A stretch of 9,109 nt of DNA. Source: Brevibacillus sp. (GTDB lineage: Bacteria > Bacillota > Bacilli > Brevibacillales > Brevibacillaceae). This document shows, piece by piece, positions 1 to 6,019 of this stretch. The stretch is taken from positions 1-9,109 of the forward strand of contig JARDZO010000230.1 of the NCBI GenBank assembly GCA_029240815.1, written 5' to 3'. Numbering within the stretch: the first letter of the stretch is position 1; each line of letters opens with the position of its first letter. The notes under the pieces are model-generated. The model did not search any database. It worked only from the letters and a program-made list of their open reading frames with translations, and was not told where the DNA came from. A program made the position numbers and the translations under genes.

Positions 1-1
1 G

Positions 2-33
2 AAAAGAGCCGAAGCATATGCTTGGCTCTTTTT
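2..33 (+). terminator. Intrinsic terminator at left edge, probably bidirectional
   Basis: A 9-bp outer stem (AAAAGAGCC with GGCTCTTTT) continues, after one bulged G, into a 4-bp inner stem AAGC/GCTT closed by an ATAT loop. Five T residues follow the stem on the + strand and a TTTTC run follows it on the - strand, so it could stop transcription from either side. It most likely ends a gene lying to the left of the window. Confidence 0.75.
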
Positions 34-83
34 GTTCCTTAGCTCTAATTGATTCGCAGGGCAGGGTACACGAAGGTTGTTAA

Positions 84-98
84 TGTAATGCGATTACA
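84..98. repeat. Perfect hyphenated inverted repeat, operator-like
   Basis: TGTAAT, a GCG spacer, then ATTACA form a perfect 6-3-6 inverted repeat. The size and symmetry fit a site for a dimeric DNA-binding protein, but I cannot assign a regulator. It lies about 370 bp upstream of the first gene and upstream of the terminator at 203-250, so any role in controlling the cluster is uncertain. Confidence 0.35.
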
Positions 99-116
99 GA
101 AAGATCCACGTCATCC

Positions 117-127
117 CGAACGGTTCG
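117..127. repeat. Short palindrome CGAAC-G-GTTCG
   Basis: A perfect 5-1-5 inverted repeat 18 bp after the 84-98 palindrome. It could be an operator half of a composite site or chance; an 11-bp palindrome alone is weak evidence. Confidence 0.2.
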
Positions 128-202
128 AAAACTGATTCTACCTTTCCCAGGATCAAGCATCGCGAGTAAATCAATCTTCTAAAATAATAATTGAATAAAG
201 GC

Positions 203-250
203 AGCGGCTGTCCAGGACCATATTGTTGCGTCCTGGTCGGCCGCTTTTTT
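203..250 (+). terminator. Strong intrinsic terminator with no gene in front of it
   Basis: Positions 204-218 pair with 230-244: a 15-bp stem with one G-T wobble and one T-T mismatch, an 11-nt loop, and six T residues at 245-250. The T-run follows the stem only on the + strand, so it terminates + strand transcription. There is already a terminator at 2-33 and no supported gene between them, so this one either backs up the first, ends a small non-coding transcript, or attenuates a leader starting between 34 and 200. Confidence 0.75.
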
Positions 251-335
251 CATGGATCAGAGCAGTACGATTTTGCAATTGTCGCAATCTTGGGTTTATT
301 TGGGGTTCCTATCGTATGGCATTCCGACCCTAATT

Positions 336-365
336 TTGATCTGGAAGGAGTATATCCTCCCTAAT
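336..365 (+). promoter_or_regulatory. Weak sigma-A-like promoter candidate for the cluster
   Basis: TTGATC at 336-341 and CCTAAT at 360-365 each match the sigma-A consensus at 4 of 6 positions, with an 18-bp spacer. Initiation here would leave a leader of roughly 100 nt before the first gene. A competing candidate of similar quality is TTGCAA at 273-278 with TTTATT at 295-300 (16-bp spacer). Neither is strong; a promoter is expected somewhere between the terminator at 203-250 and the first gene. Confidence 0.22.
347..360. promoter_or_regulatory. Imperfect palindrome in the promoter spacer, possible operator
   Basis: GGAGTATATCCTCC is a 14-bp inverted repeat matching its own reverse complement at 12 of 14 positions. 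It lies between the proposed -35 and -10 elements, a typical place for repressor binding. No regulator can be named, and the purine-rich arms could be coincidence. Confidence 0.2.
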
Positions 366-452
366 CGACAGCGTAATGGGCTCCATTTCCTAGATCTATA
401 GATTGGCACAGGACTTGCGTATATGACATGACGAGACAAGTGAACGACAAAA

Positions 453-460
453 AAGGGGGT
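453..460 (+). promoter_or_regulatory. Ribosome binding site that decides the TTG start at 470
   Basis: AAGGGGGT differs from the ideal AAGGAGGT at one base and ends 9 nt before the TTG at 470. The ATG at 463 lies too close (2 nt) and its frame stops after 12 codons, so the TTG is the better start. Confidence 0.65.
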
Positions 461-469
461 CGATGAGTT

Positions 470-2221
470 TTGGTTGGAGTCGAAAAGAGGCTGCTGGATG
501 AGATCAGCATGGAAACGCCAAAGATGATTTTGGAGCGCTTCGGAAGCTTGGTCAGAGAGTCGGGAAGTGAAGACGAAAGGCAGGCTGCTCAGTTTCTGTC
601 CAGTCTGCTGGATCAATGGGGAGTTCCTTACCAGGTGCATCGTCCCAATCTTTACCTGAGCGTCCCAAGACCCGCAAAGCTAAAGCTGGTTCTTCCGGTG
701 GAAAAGGAGATTCGAGCAAAGAATCCAGCTTTCTCCGTGATCGCCGGCGATGAATGGAGAGGCGGGGAGCTCGTCTACATTCCTACGGGCTTCAAGAAAA
801 AGTGGGATAACCAAAAAGATTCGTCGTTTGATCCAGCGAGCGGAAGCCTTTCAGGAAAAATCGTGCTGACTGAAGGGTTTCCGAGGCCAGCAAGAATCAG
901 GGAACTAAACGAGCTGGGAATCATTGGCGCGATCTTCATCCATCCCGGTAAAAACATTCACGAGAGCATTTGCACTCCCATCTGGGGAGCGCCTGATCTG
1001 GATACGTATGAAAACGTACCGAAACTACCTGTCCTTATGATCAACCGCGCGGATGGACAGGAGCTGATCGATCAGATTGCGCTAGACAAAGCAGAGGTAC
1101 AGTTCCAGACTCACTTGGATCAAGGATGGTTCCCATGTCCACTCATTGATATTTTCATCGAGGGCACCGAGGAAAAAGACAAATACGTCCTTCTCCACGG
1201 GCACATGGATTCGTGGCATCAAGGCTTGGGGGACAACGCCACAGGCAATGCAGCCATGATCGAGATGGCACGGGTCTTCCACCAAAACCGTGACCTTTTG
1301 AAACGAAGCTTGCGCATTGCGATCTGGCCGGGACACTCTACAGGTCGCTATGCGGGATCGACGTGGTTTGCAGATACATTCGGTTTAGATCTGGATGAGA
1401 ACTGCATCGCCCAAGTGAACTGTGATTCCCCGGGCTGTCGGTGGGCCACTTCCTACCATGAAATGAGCTGGATGAGCGAAGTGAATGAGTTTTGCCAATC
1501 GACTATCAAGGATGCAATCGGCGAGGAGTCCGTCGGGCATCGACCACCGCGTGCAGGCGACTATTCGTTCCACAACATCGGATTAACCGCTTTTTACATG
1601 CTTTCCTCTAGCATTCCGGAAGAAGTGCTGCAGGAAAAAGGATATTATCCTGTGGGTGGCTGCGGATCAAACATCGAATGGCACACGGAAGAAGATCTCA
1701 TTCACATCGTTGATTACGAAATTCTCCATCGAGATGTGCAAGTATATACAGCCTCCCTTTATCGTATCGTAAATGCCACCTTGCATCCTTTCCAGTTCAT
1801 CAACACCGTAGATGAGTTTATCGGAACCATGGAAACGTACCAAAAAGCCGCAGGGAAGCACTTCTCATTCGAACTGGCTTTCCGGCAAGCGTATGAGCTT
1901 CGGTCGACCTTGGTCGATTTTTATGATCGCATCGCGTCACTCCAACATAGTGACGTCCTTGATCCTGAGGTGCGACAGGCCAATCACGTGTTACGAGAAT
2001 TGAGTAGAACCTTGGTTCCTATCAACTTCACCCGTTGGGGCAAATTCTGGCATGATCCTGCCATAGATATACCTCCACTTCCCGATATTGCACCAGTAAC
2101 GACACTGCCACAGCTTGTAGAGGGGTCCCATAGATACCATGTGACCTTGACTCATTTGACGAGGGGACAGAACCGCCTCGCTTGGACGCTGCACAAAGCA
2201 AAGCGCATGGTCCGTACGTAA
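470..2221 (+). CDS. M28-family metallopeptidase with PA domain, variant active site
   Basis: This 583-residue protein has no signal peptide, so it should act in the cytoplasm. A PA-type insert spans about residues 90-215. The M28 zinc-peptidase core follows: H245-x-D247, D255-N256 (bridging Asp), D319 in an NCDS motif, D364 in GDYSF, and H405 in a WHTEED motif that supplies the last zinc ligand. Residues from about 440 resemble the dimerisation domain of glutamate carboxypeptidase II-like proteins. The family releases single amino acids or cleaves short peptides. The oddity is that the usual W-x-A-E-E-x-G stretch, carrying the catalytic base and a zinc ligand, reads W286-P-G-H-S-T-G here, so both Glu are gone and His289 takes the base position. 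It may be a divergent subfamily with altered metal chemistry, or a catalytically weak protein. It lies 25 bp before the transporter genes, suggesting it processes what they import. Confidence 0.88.
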   Translation: MVGVEKRLLDEISMETPKMILERFGSLVRESGSEDERQAAQFLSSLLDQWGVPYQVHRPNLYLSVPRPAKLKLVLPVEKEIRAKNPAFSVIAGDEWRGGELVYIPTGFKKKWDNQKDSSFDPASGSLSGKIVLTEGFPRPARIRELNELGIIGAIFIHPGKNIHESICTPIWGAPDLDTYENVPKLPVLMINRADGQELIDQIALDKAEVQFQTHLDQGWFPCPLIDIFIEGTEEKDKYVLLHGHMDSWHQGLGDNATGNAAMIEMARVFHQNRDLLKRSLRIAIWPGHSTGRYAGSTWFADTFGLDLDENCIAQVNCDSPGCRWATSYHEMSWMSEVNEFCQSTIKDAIGEESVGHRPPRAGDYSFHNIGLTAFYMLSSSIPEEVLQEKGYYPVGGCGSNIEWHTEEDLIHIVDYEILHRDVQVYTASLYRIVNATLHPFQFINTVDEFIGTMETYQKAAGKHFSFELAFRQAYELRSTLVDFYDRIASLQHSDVLDPEVRQANHVLRELSRTLVPINFTRWGKFWHDPAIDIPPLPDIAPVTTLPQLVEGSHRYHVTLTHLTRGQNRLAWTLHKAKRMVRT

Positions 2222-2246
2222 TCAATCCTTGATAGGGGGAAACCGA

Positions 2247-3971
2247 ATGAAAAGAGCAAACAAGTGGAAGTTCGGGCTGATGGCAACGACCGTTCTCTTA
2301 GGGACTGTACTATCAGCATGCACGAGCGAGACACAAACACAGCCCAAAACCAATGACACGCCGAAGACAGAACCAGCAGACGCCAAAAGCAGGGAAATTC
2401 GCACCCTGCAAATCTTGACAAGACCGCAAGCATCCGCACCGGATGAATACGAGCGGGCTAATCTGATTGCAGGGGCCATGAAAGAGCTCGGCATCAACGC
2501 TGAGTTAAAACCGATGCCATACGAACAGCAATCCGACATCGTCTGGTACAAACGTGACGAGTGGGATATGACCGGCTGGCAAATGGCTGCACGTCCAGAG
2601 AGGCTAGACCCGGATGAGTTTATTTACAACCTGTTCCATTCCAGTACGGCCAAAGACGGCTACAACTTCATCGGGTACAACAATCCCGAATACGACAAGA
2701 TCGCGGAGCAGCAGAGGACTACGGTGGAACGCGAGGAACGGAAGAACCTGATTTTCAAAGCGCAGGATATCCTCGCGAATGATGTGGCTTACCTTTTCAA
2801 CGTACACCCCAAATTGAAGTACGTCTACAATCATCAGGTTTTTGATAAAAATTCCATCGTCGAGATGGCGGGTATGGGTATCCGCAACATTTGGACGTAT
2901 CTGAATGCGGCACCGATCAGCCAGCAGAAAAACATGGTCTTGAACAGCAATGACTCGGTTCAAGCTCTCAACCCATTCTACATTAGCGGCTCCTTCGATT
3001 CCTGGGTGACGGAGCTGATCTGGGATCGTCTGATGCGAATCGATAAAGATGGTCTGCCAAAGCCGTGGGCAGCCGAATCCGTGACTTGGAAAACGGACAC
3101 ACAGATTGAAATCAAATTACGCGCCGGCATGAAATGGCACGACGGAAAGCCTGTCACCGCTGAAGACGTGAAATTCTCCTATGAGGCTCCTCTGACTGGT
3201 GAAGTGCCGATGTATAAACCGTTTGTTGAAATCATCGATAAGATCGATATCAAAGATCCGCTTACCTTGGAGTTCACGCTAAAACGACCATGGGCAGCAT
3301 TCGAAACCGCTAGCTTATCCAAATTGAATCTGGTGCCCAAGCATATTTGGGGGCCGATCATTGAGGATCTGAAGAACAAACCAGAGAATGCCGAGAGCTA
3401 TCAGGAGAAAACGCCGATCGGCTCTGGACCATTCAAATACGAAAACTGGAAATTCAAAGAAGAGGTCGTACTGAGTGCCAATAAAGAGCACTTTTCCCCT
3501 CCGAAAATCGAGAAGTGGATCATGAAAGAGATTCCGAATACGGAAGCATCTCTAGGAATGATAGAGAACGGTGAGATCAATTTCCTGGCGGTGTTCCCAG
3601 GTGATGGACAATTGCTCCAGCAAAAAGTGGAAGCGAGCCAGAATCTCACGATGATTACGACAACCGACCTTGGCTTCCAATTCTTTGCCGTGAATCATCG
3701 CAGACCACCGTTTAACGATGTGGCGTTCCGGAGGGCTTTGGCTGCCTCCATCGATCGCGATTTGATGGCGCAGGTCGTCTACAAAGGCTTTGCTGAACCA
3801 GGCGATTCTGTCATTTCCCCCGCATTGTCGATCTGGAAAAACCCAAACCTGAATTATCCTTCAGGCGGAGTGGACGAGGCGAAGAAGATCCTTCAGGAAG
3901 CCGGTTATGAGTGGGATGCTGCAGGCAAGCTGCTTTATCCAGCGGGCAAAAAAGAAGAGCTCGGCAAATAA
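2247..3971 (+). CDS. Peptide-type ABC transporter solute-binding lipoprotein, circularly permuted
   Basis: This 574-residue lipoprotein belongs to the SBP_bac_5 (DppA/OppA/NikA) class. The ATG at 2247 is preferred over the TTG at 2229 because AGGGGGA (2234-2240) lies 6 nt before it and the signal peptide then begins MKRANKWK. The lipobox is LSAC with Cys25, so it should be anchored outside the membrane. A low-complexity Thr/Pro/Lys linker (26-50) follows. Residues 51-220 match the part normally at the C-terminus: TLQILTRP, a helix ending KELGINAELKP, then DPDEFIYNLFHSS, GYNNPEYDKI and ERKNLIFKAQDIL. Residues 228-570 match the usual N-terminal two thirds: LNPF (241-244), WDRLMRID, WHDGKPVTAEDVKFS, PKHIW, PIGSGPF, PPFNDVAFRRALAASIDR and finally the EAGY helix (551-554), where the order normally continues into the segment found at 51. 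The frame is intact. This is the substrate-recognition subunit for the transporter encoded downstream. Confidence 0.92.
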   Translation: MKRANKWKFGLMATTVLLGTVLSACTSETQTQPKTNDTPKTEPADAKSREIRTLQILTRPQASAPDEYERANLIAGAMKELGINAELKPMPYEQQSDIVWYKRDEWDMTGWQMAARPERLDPDEFIYNLFHSSTAKDGYNFIGYNNPEYDKIAEQQRTTVEREERKNLIFKAQDILANDVAYLFNVHPKLKYVYNHQVFDKNSIVEMAGMGIRNIWTYLNAAPISQQKNMVLNSNDSVQALNPFYISGSFDSWVTELIWDRLMRIDKDGLPKPWAAESVTWKTDTQIEIKLRAGMKWHDGKPVTAEDVKFSYEAPLTGEVPMYKPFVEIIDKIDIKDPLTLEFTLKRPWAAFETASLSKLNLVPKHIWGPIIEDLKNKPENAESYQEKTPIGSGPFKYENWKFKEEVVLSANKEHFSPPKIEKWIMKEIPNTEASLGMIENGEINFLAVFPGDGQLLQQKVEASQNLTMITTTDLGFQFFAVNHRRPPFNDVAFRRALAASIDRDLMAQVVYKGFAEPGDSVISPALSIWKNPNLNYPSGGVDEAKKILQEAGYEWDAAGKLLYPAGKKEELGK

Positions 3972-4000
3972 GGACTGACTCTACGTACAACCTATCATTC

Positions 4001-4041
4001 GCGTGGGATGTTGGTCGCACCTGATCGCCAACATTCCGCGC
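4001..4041 (+). other. Intercistronic RNA hairpin between binding protein and permeases
   Basis: Positions 4001-4014 pair fully with 4028-4041, giving a 14-bp stem with two G-T wobbles and a 13-nt loop. Only three T residues follow, interrupted soon after, so it is at best a partial terminator. In ABC transporter operons, hairpins just after the binding-protein gene commonly protect the upstream mRNA or reduce read-through, so that the binding protein is made in excess of the membrane subunits. I infer that role here. Confidence 0.65.
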
Positions 4042-4057
4042 CTTTCATCCATATGAG

Positions 4058-4065
4058 AAAGGAGA
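4058..4065 (+). promoter_or_regulatory. Ribosome binding site that decides the TTG start at 4073
   Basis: AAAGGAGA ends 7 nt before the TTG at 4073. The only nearby upstream ATG (4053) is out of frame, and the next in-frame ATG would cut into the first membrane segment. Confidence 0.7.
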
Positions 4066-4072
4066 GACCATA

Positions 4073-5062
4073 TTGGGGAATCGATCAAAGTTCGTTTTGA
4101 GTCGCTTAGCTCAGATGATCCTCACCCTTTGGATCATTGCTACGATCCTGTTTTTCATCTTTCGGTTGATGCCCGGCAATCCGCTGGTAGCTTATATTGA
4201 CCCTACTTTTACCAAAGAACAGCAAGACATCCTGATGGCGCAATTTGGCTTGGATAAACCACTATGGATGCAATATGTGATCTATCTGGCTAACCTCGTG
4301 CAAGGAGAATTAGGGGATTCTTTTAAATTCCGGGCTCCGGTCATGGACGTGATCTGGGGCGTTTTGCCCAATACGCTGTACCTCATGCTCTTTTCCTTTG
4401 TGATCGCCTACCTCGTGGGGATTTTGGGTGGTGTATTACTCGCCTGGAAACGTAAAACCAAGTTCGAAACATTCGGCATTATCGTCACCCTGTTTACGAG
4501 ATCGGCGCCGCAAATGTGGGTAGGCATGATCGTGCTGGTGATCTTTTCGTTTCAGTTGCACTGGTTTCCATCGGGGGGAGCTTCTGCGACAGGGGTCGTC
4601 TATGCGTCCGAATGGGAGAAACTGACCTCTCTCTCGTTTCTCAAGCATTTGTTCCTGCCTGCTCTGACAGCAGCTATTTATCTGATGGGGCTCCCGCTGT
4701 TGTTGATGAGGTCCAACATGCTGGACGTGATGGGTGAATCCTATGTGGAAGTCGCCAGAATGAGAGGATTGAGCGAGCGCAGAATCATGCTCAAGTATGC
4801 CGCGAGAAATGCCGCATTGCCAGTGGTCACCGCGATGGCAGTGGGAATTGGCTATGCCCTTGGGGGAAACGTCGTCATCGAAATGGTTTTCAGCTGGCCA
4901 GGCTTGGGACGTTTGCTCGTCAATGCGGTATCTGCAAGCGATTATGCGTTGGCCCAAGGGGCATTTATCTTGAGTGCTGCGGTCATGGTCATCATGAATT
5001 TTGTCGCAGACATCCTGTACAGCTTCTTAGATCCTCGGGTCACATTCGGCAAAGGGAGGTGA
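4073..5062 (+). CDS. Dipeptide/oligopeptide ABC transporter permease, DppB type
   Basis: This is a 329-residue inner-membrane subunit that forms half of the translocation channel. A first membrane helix at about 13-32 is followed by the typical MPGNP motif (33-37) and an extracytoplasmic loop to about residue 95. Further helices fall near 100-123, 134-160, 190-211, 250-275 and 295-318. The cytoplasmic EAA coupling loop, which contacts the ATPases, is at about 224-255 (YVEVARMRGLSERRI, then RNAALPV). The protein ends with the family's SWPGLG (274-279) and DPRV (320-323) signatures. Length is normal for the family. The start is TTG, supported by its ribosome binding site. The stop codon (5060-5062) lies inside the Shine-Dalgarno region of the next permease, suggesting translational coupling. 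Confidence 0.93.
   Translation: MGNRSKFVLSRLAQMILTLWIIATILFFIFRLMPGNPLVAYIDPTFTKEQQDILMAQFGLDKPLWMQYVIYLANLVQGELGDSFKFRAPVMDVIWGVLPNTLYLMLFSFVIAYLVGILGGVLLAWKRKTKFETFGIIVTLFTRSAPQMWVGMIVLVIFSFQLHWFPSGGASATGVVYASEWEKLTSLSFLKHLFLPALTAAIYLMGLPLLLMRSNMLDVMGESYVEVARMRGLSERRIMLKYAARNAALPVVTAMAVGIGYALGGNVVIEMVFSWPGLGRLLVNAVSASDYALAQGAFILSAAVMVIMNFVADILYSFLDPRVTFGKGR
5051..5060 (+). promoter_or_regulatory. Ribosome binding site that decides the ATG start at 5068
   Basis: AAAGGGAGGT ends 7 nt before the ATG at 5068. A longer GTG start at 5059 would overlap this site itself and is therefore unlikely. Confidence 0.75.
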
Positions 5063-5067
5063 GAGTT

Positions 5068-6003
5068 ATGATCCCGGAGGTAAAAATAGAGCAAAGCCCC
5101 GTGCGTGTAGCCTATCGGAAAAAGAACCTGCTTATGATCCTCATGCAAAATCTGACGGGTGTCTATCGTTTTTTGAAGAACGATCCATTTAGCATGACTG
5201 GCGCAGTCATTTACCTGTTCTTCATCCTGATCGCACTGTTTGCGCCACTACTCGCACCCTATGATCCGCATGAAATGATCAAGCACAACGGAAAACTGGC
5301 ATTCAACCAACCGCCTTCTGCTGAGCACTGGCTGGGAACGACGAACATGGGCAGAGATATCTTTTCCCAACTGATCTATGGGGCAAAGCCAGCGATGATG
5401 GTAGGGCTAACAGCGGCATTCTTCGTGGTGGTCGTAGGTACTCTAGTTGGCCTATTCGCCGGTTACTACAAAGGCCGGGTCGACGGTGTACTCATGCGTG
5501 TGACCGATGTGGCATTTGGTATCCCATTTGAACCGTTCGTCATCGTGCTGGTCGCCTTTTTAGGGCCGAGCGTCTGGAATATCGTGTTGGCCATGGGCCT
5601 GTTGCTATGGAGGGACACTGCCCGTGTCATTCGCTCTCAGGTTCTCACTGTTCGTGAGCGAAGCTTCGTGGAAGCGGCGAAAATTTCAGGTGCTTCCGAT
5701 TTGCGCATTTTGTTCGTGCAGGTGGCTCCCAATATCCTTCCGCTTTCCTTTCTGTACGGCTCCCTAGCGATGGGCTGGGCGATCTTGACCGAAGCCGCTG
5801 TTAGCTTTCTCGGGTTTGGTGACCCTGCCATGATGAGCTGGGGCTTCATGCTCAATGATGCGTACGCTTCTCAGGCCCTGAGTCGCGAGGCGTATTGGTG
5901 GATCATTCCGCCTGGCATCTTTATCATGCTGACGGTCATGGCTGGATTCTACATCGGGAGAGGCTCGGAAGAAATCTTATATCCTCGGTTGAAAAATCAA
6001 TAA
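5068..6003 (+). CDS. Dipeptide/oligopeptide ABC transporter permease, DppC type
   Basis: This 311-residue protein is the second channel-forming subunit and partner of the DppB-type permease. It has an OppC_N-like region with the first membrane helix (about 41-63) leading into LLAPYDP (61-67), and then the class signature HWLGTTNMGRDIFSQLIYGA (87-106). Further helices lie near 107-131, 150-182, 223-248 and 277-297. The EAA coupling loop is at about 199-222 (SFVEAAKISGAS, then VAPN). It ends with a YPRL motif (305-308) in place of the more usual DPRL. The N-terminal cytoplasmic tail is about 40 residues, normal for DppC/OppC proteins. It starts 5 nt after the preceding stop codon, consistent with coupled, roughly equal synthesis of the two permeases. 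Confidence 0.93.
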   Translation: MIPEVKIEQSPVRVAYRKKNLLMILMQNLTGVYRFLKNDPFSMTGAVIYLFFILIALFAPLLAPYDPHEMIKHNGKLAFNQPPSAEHWLGTTNMGRDIFSQLIYGAKPAMMVGLTAAFFVVVVGTLVGLFAGYYKGRVDGVLMRVTDVAFGIPFEPFVIVLVAFLGPSVWNIVLAMGLLLWRDTARVIRSQVLTVRERSFVEAAKISGASDLRILFVQVAPNILPLSFLYGSLAMGWAILTEAAVSFLGFGDPAMMSWGFMLNDAYASQALSREAYWWIIPPGIFIMLTVMAGFYIGRGSEEILYPRLKNQ

Positions 6004-6005
6004 CC

Positions 6006-6013
6006 AAGGGGTG
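6006..6013 (+). promoter_or_regulatory. Ribosome binding site that decides the TTG start at 6020
   Basis: AAGGGGTG ends 6 nt before the TTG at 6020. The longer GTG start at 6011 lies within this site and would add only three residues. Confidence 0.65.
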
Positions 6014-6019
6014 AAATCA

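Larger units (their letters stand above)
34..469. other. Gene-free upstream region
   Basis: No open reading frame with a convincing start and ribosome binding site occurs here on either strand. The region holds two short palindromes (84-98 and 117-127), a strong terminator (203-250), a weak promoter candidate with an operator-like palindrome (336-365) and the ribosome binding site of the first gene (453-460). I looked for a T-box specifier/antiterminator motif and for common riboswitch cores and saw none. Confidence 0.6.

Noticed and set aside
88..135. 15-codon ATG frame in the upstream region
   Set aside because: No Shine-Dalgarno sequence precedes the ATG, which lies inside the 84-98 palindrome, and the product has no recognisable leader-peptide feature.
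463..501. ATG 7 nt before the peptidase TTG, encoding 12 residues
   Set aside because: Only 2 nt separate it from the ribosome binding site and its frame stops quickly; I see no sign that it is a translated leader peptide.
296..640. 114-codon open frame on the - strand spanning the upstream region and the start of the peptidase gene
   Set aside because: About half of it is antisense to a well-supported gene and the rest shows no recognisable motif.
2229..2246. Extended TTG start for the binding protein
   Set aside because: It would place the ribosome binding site inside the coding region and add MIGGNR before a standard positively charged signal peptide.
2247..3971. Binding-protein gene read as a truncated pseudogene because it ends soon after the EAGY helix
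   Set aside because: The apparently missing C-terminal part is present at the N-terminus in frame, so the protein is complete but permuted.
4436..4957. 173-codon open frame on the - strand
   Set aside because: It is antisense to the DppB-type permease; its translation is rich in His, Arg and Gln with no membrane or domain character, typical of a shadow frame.
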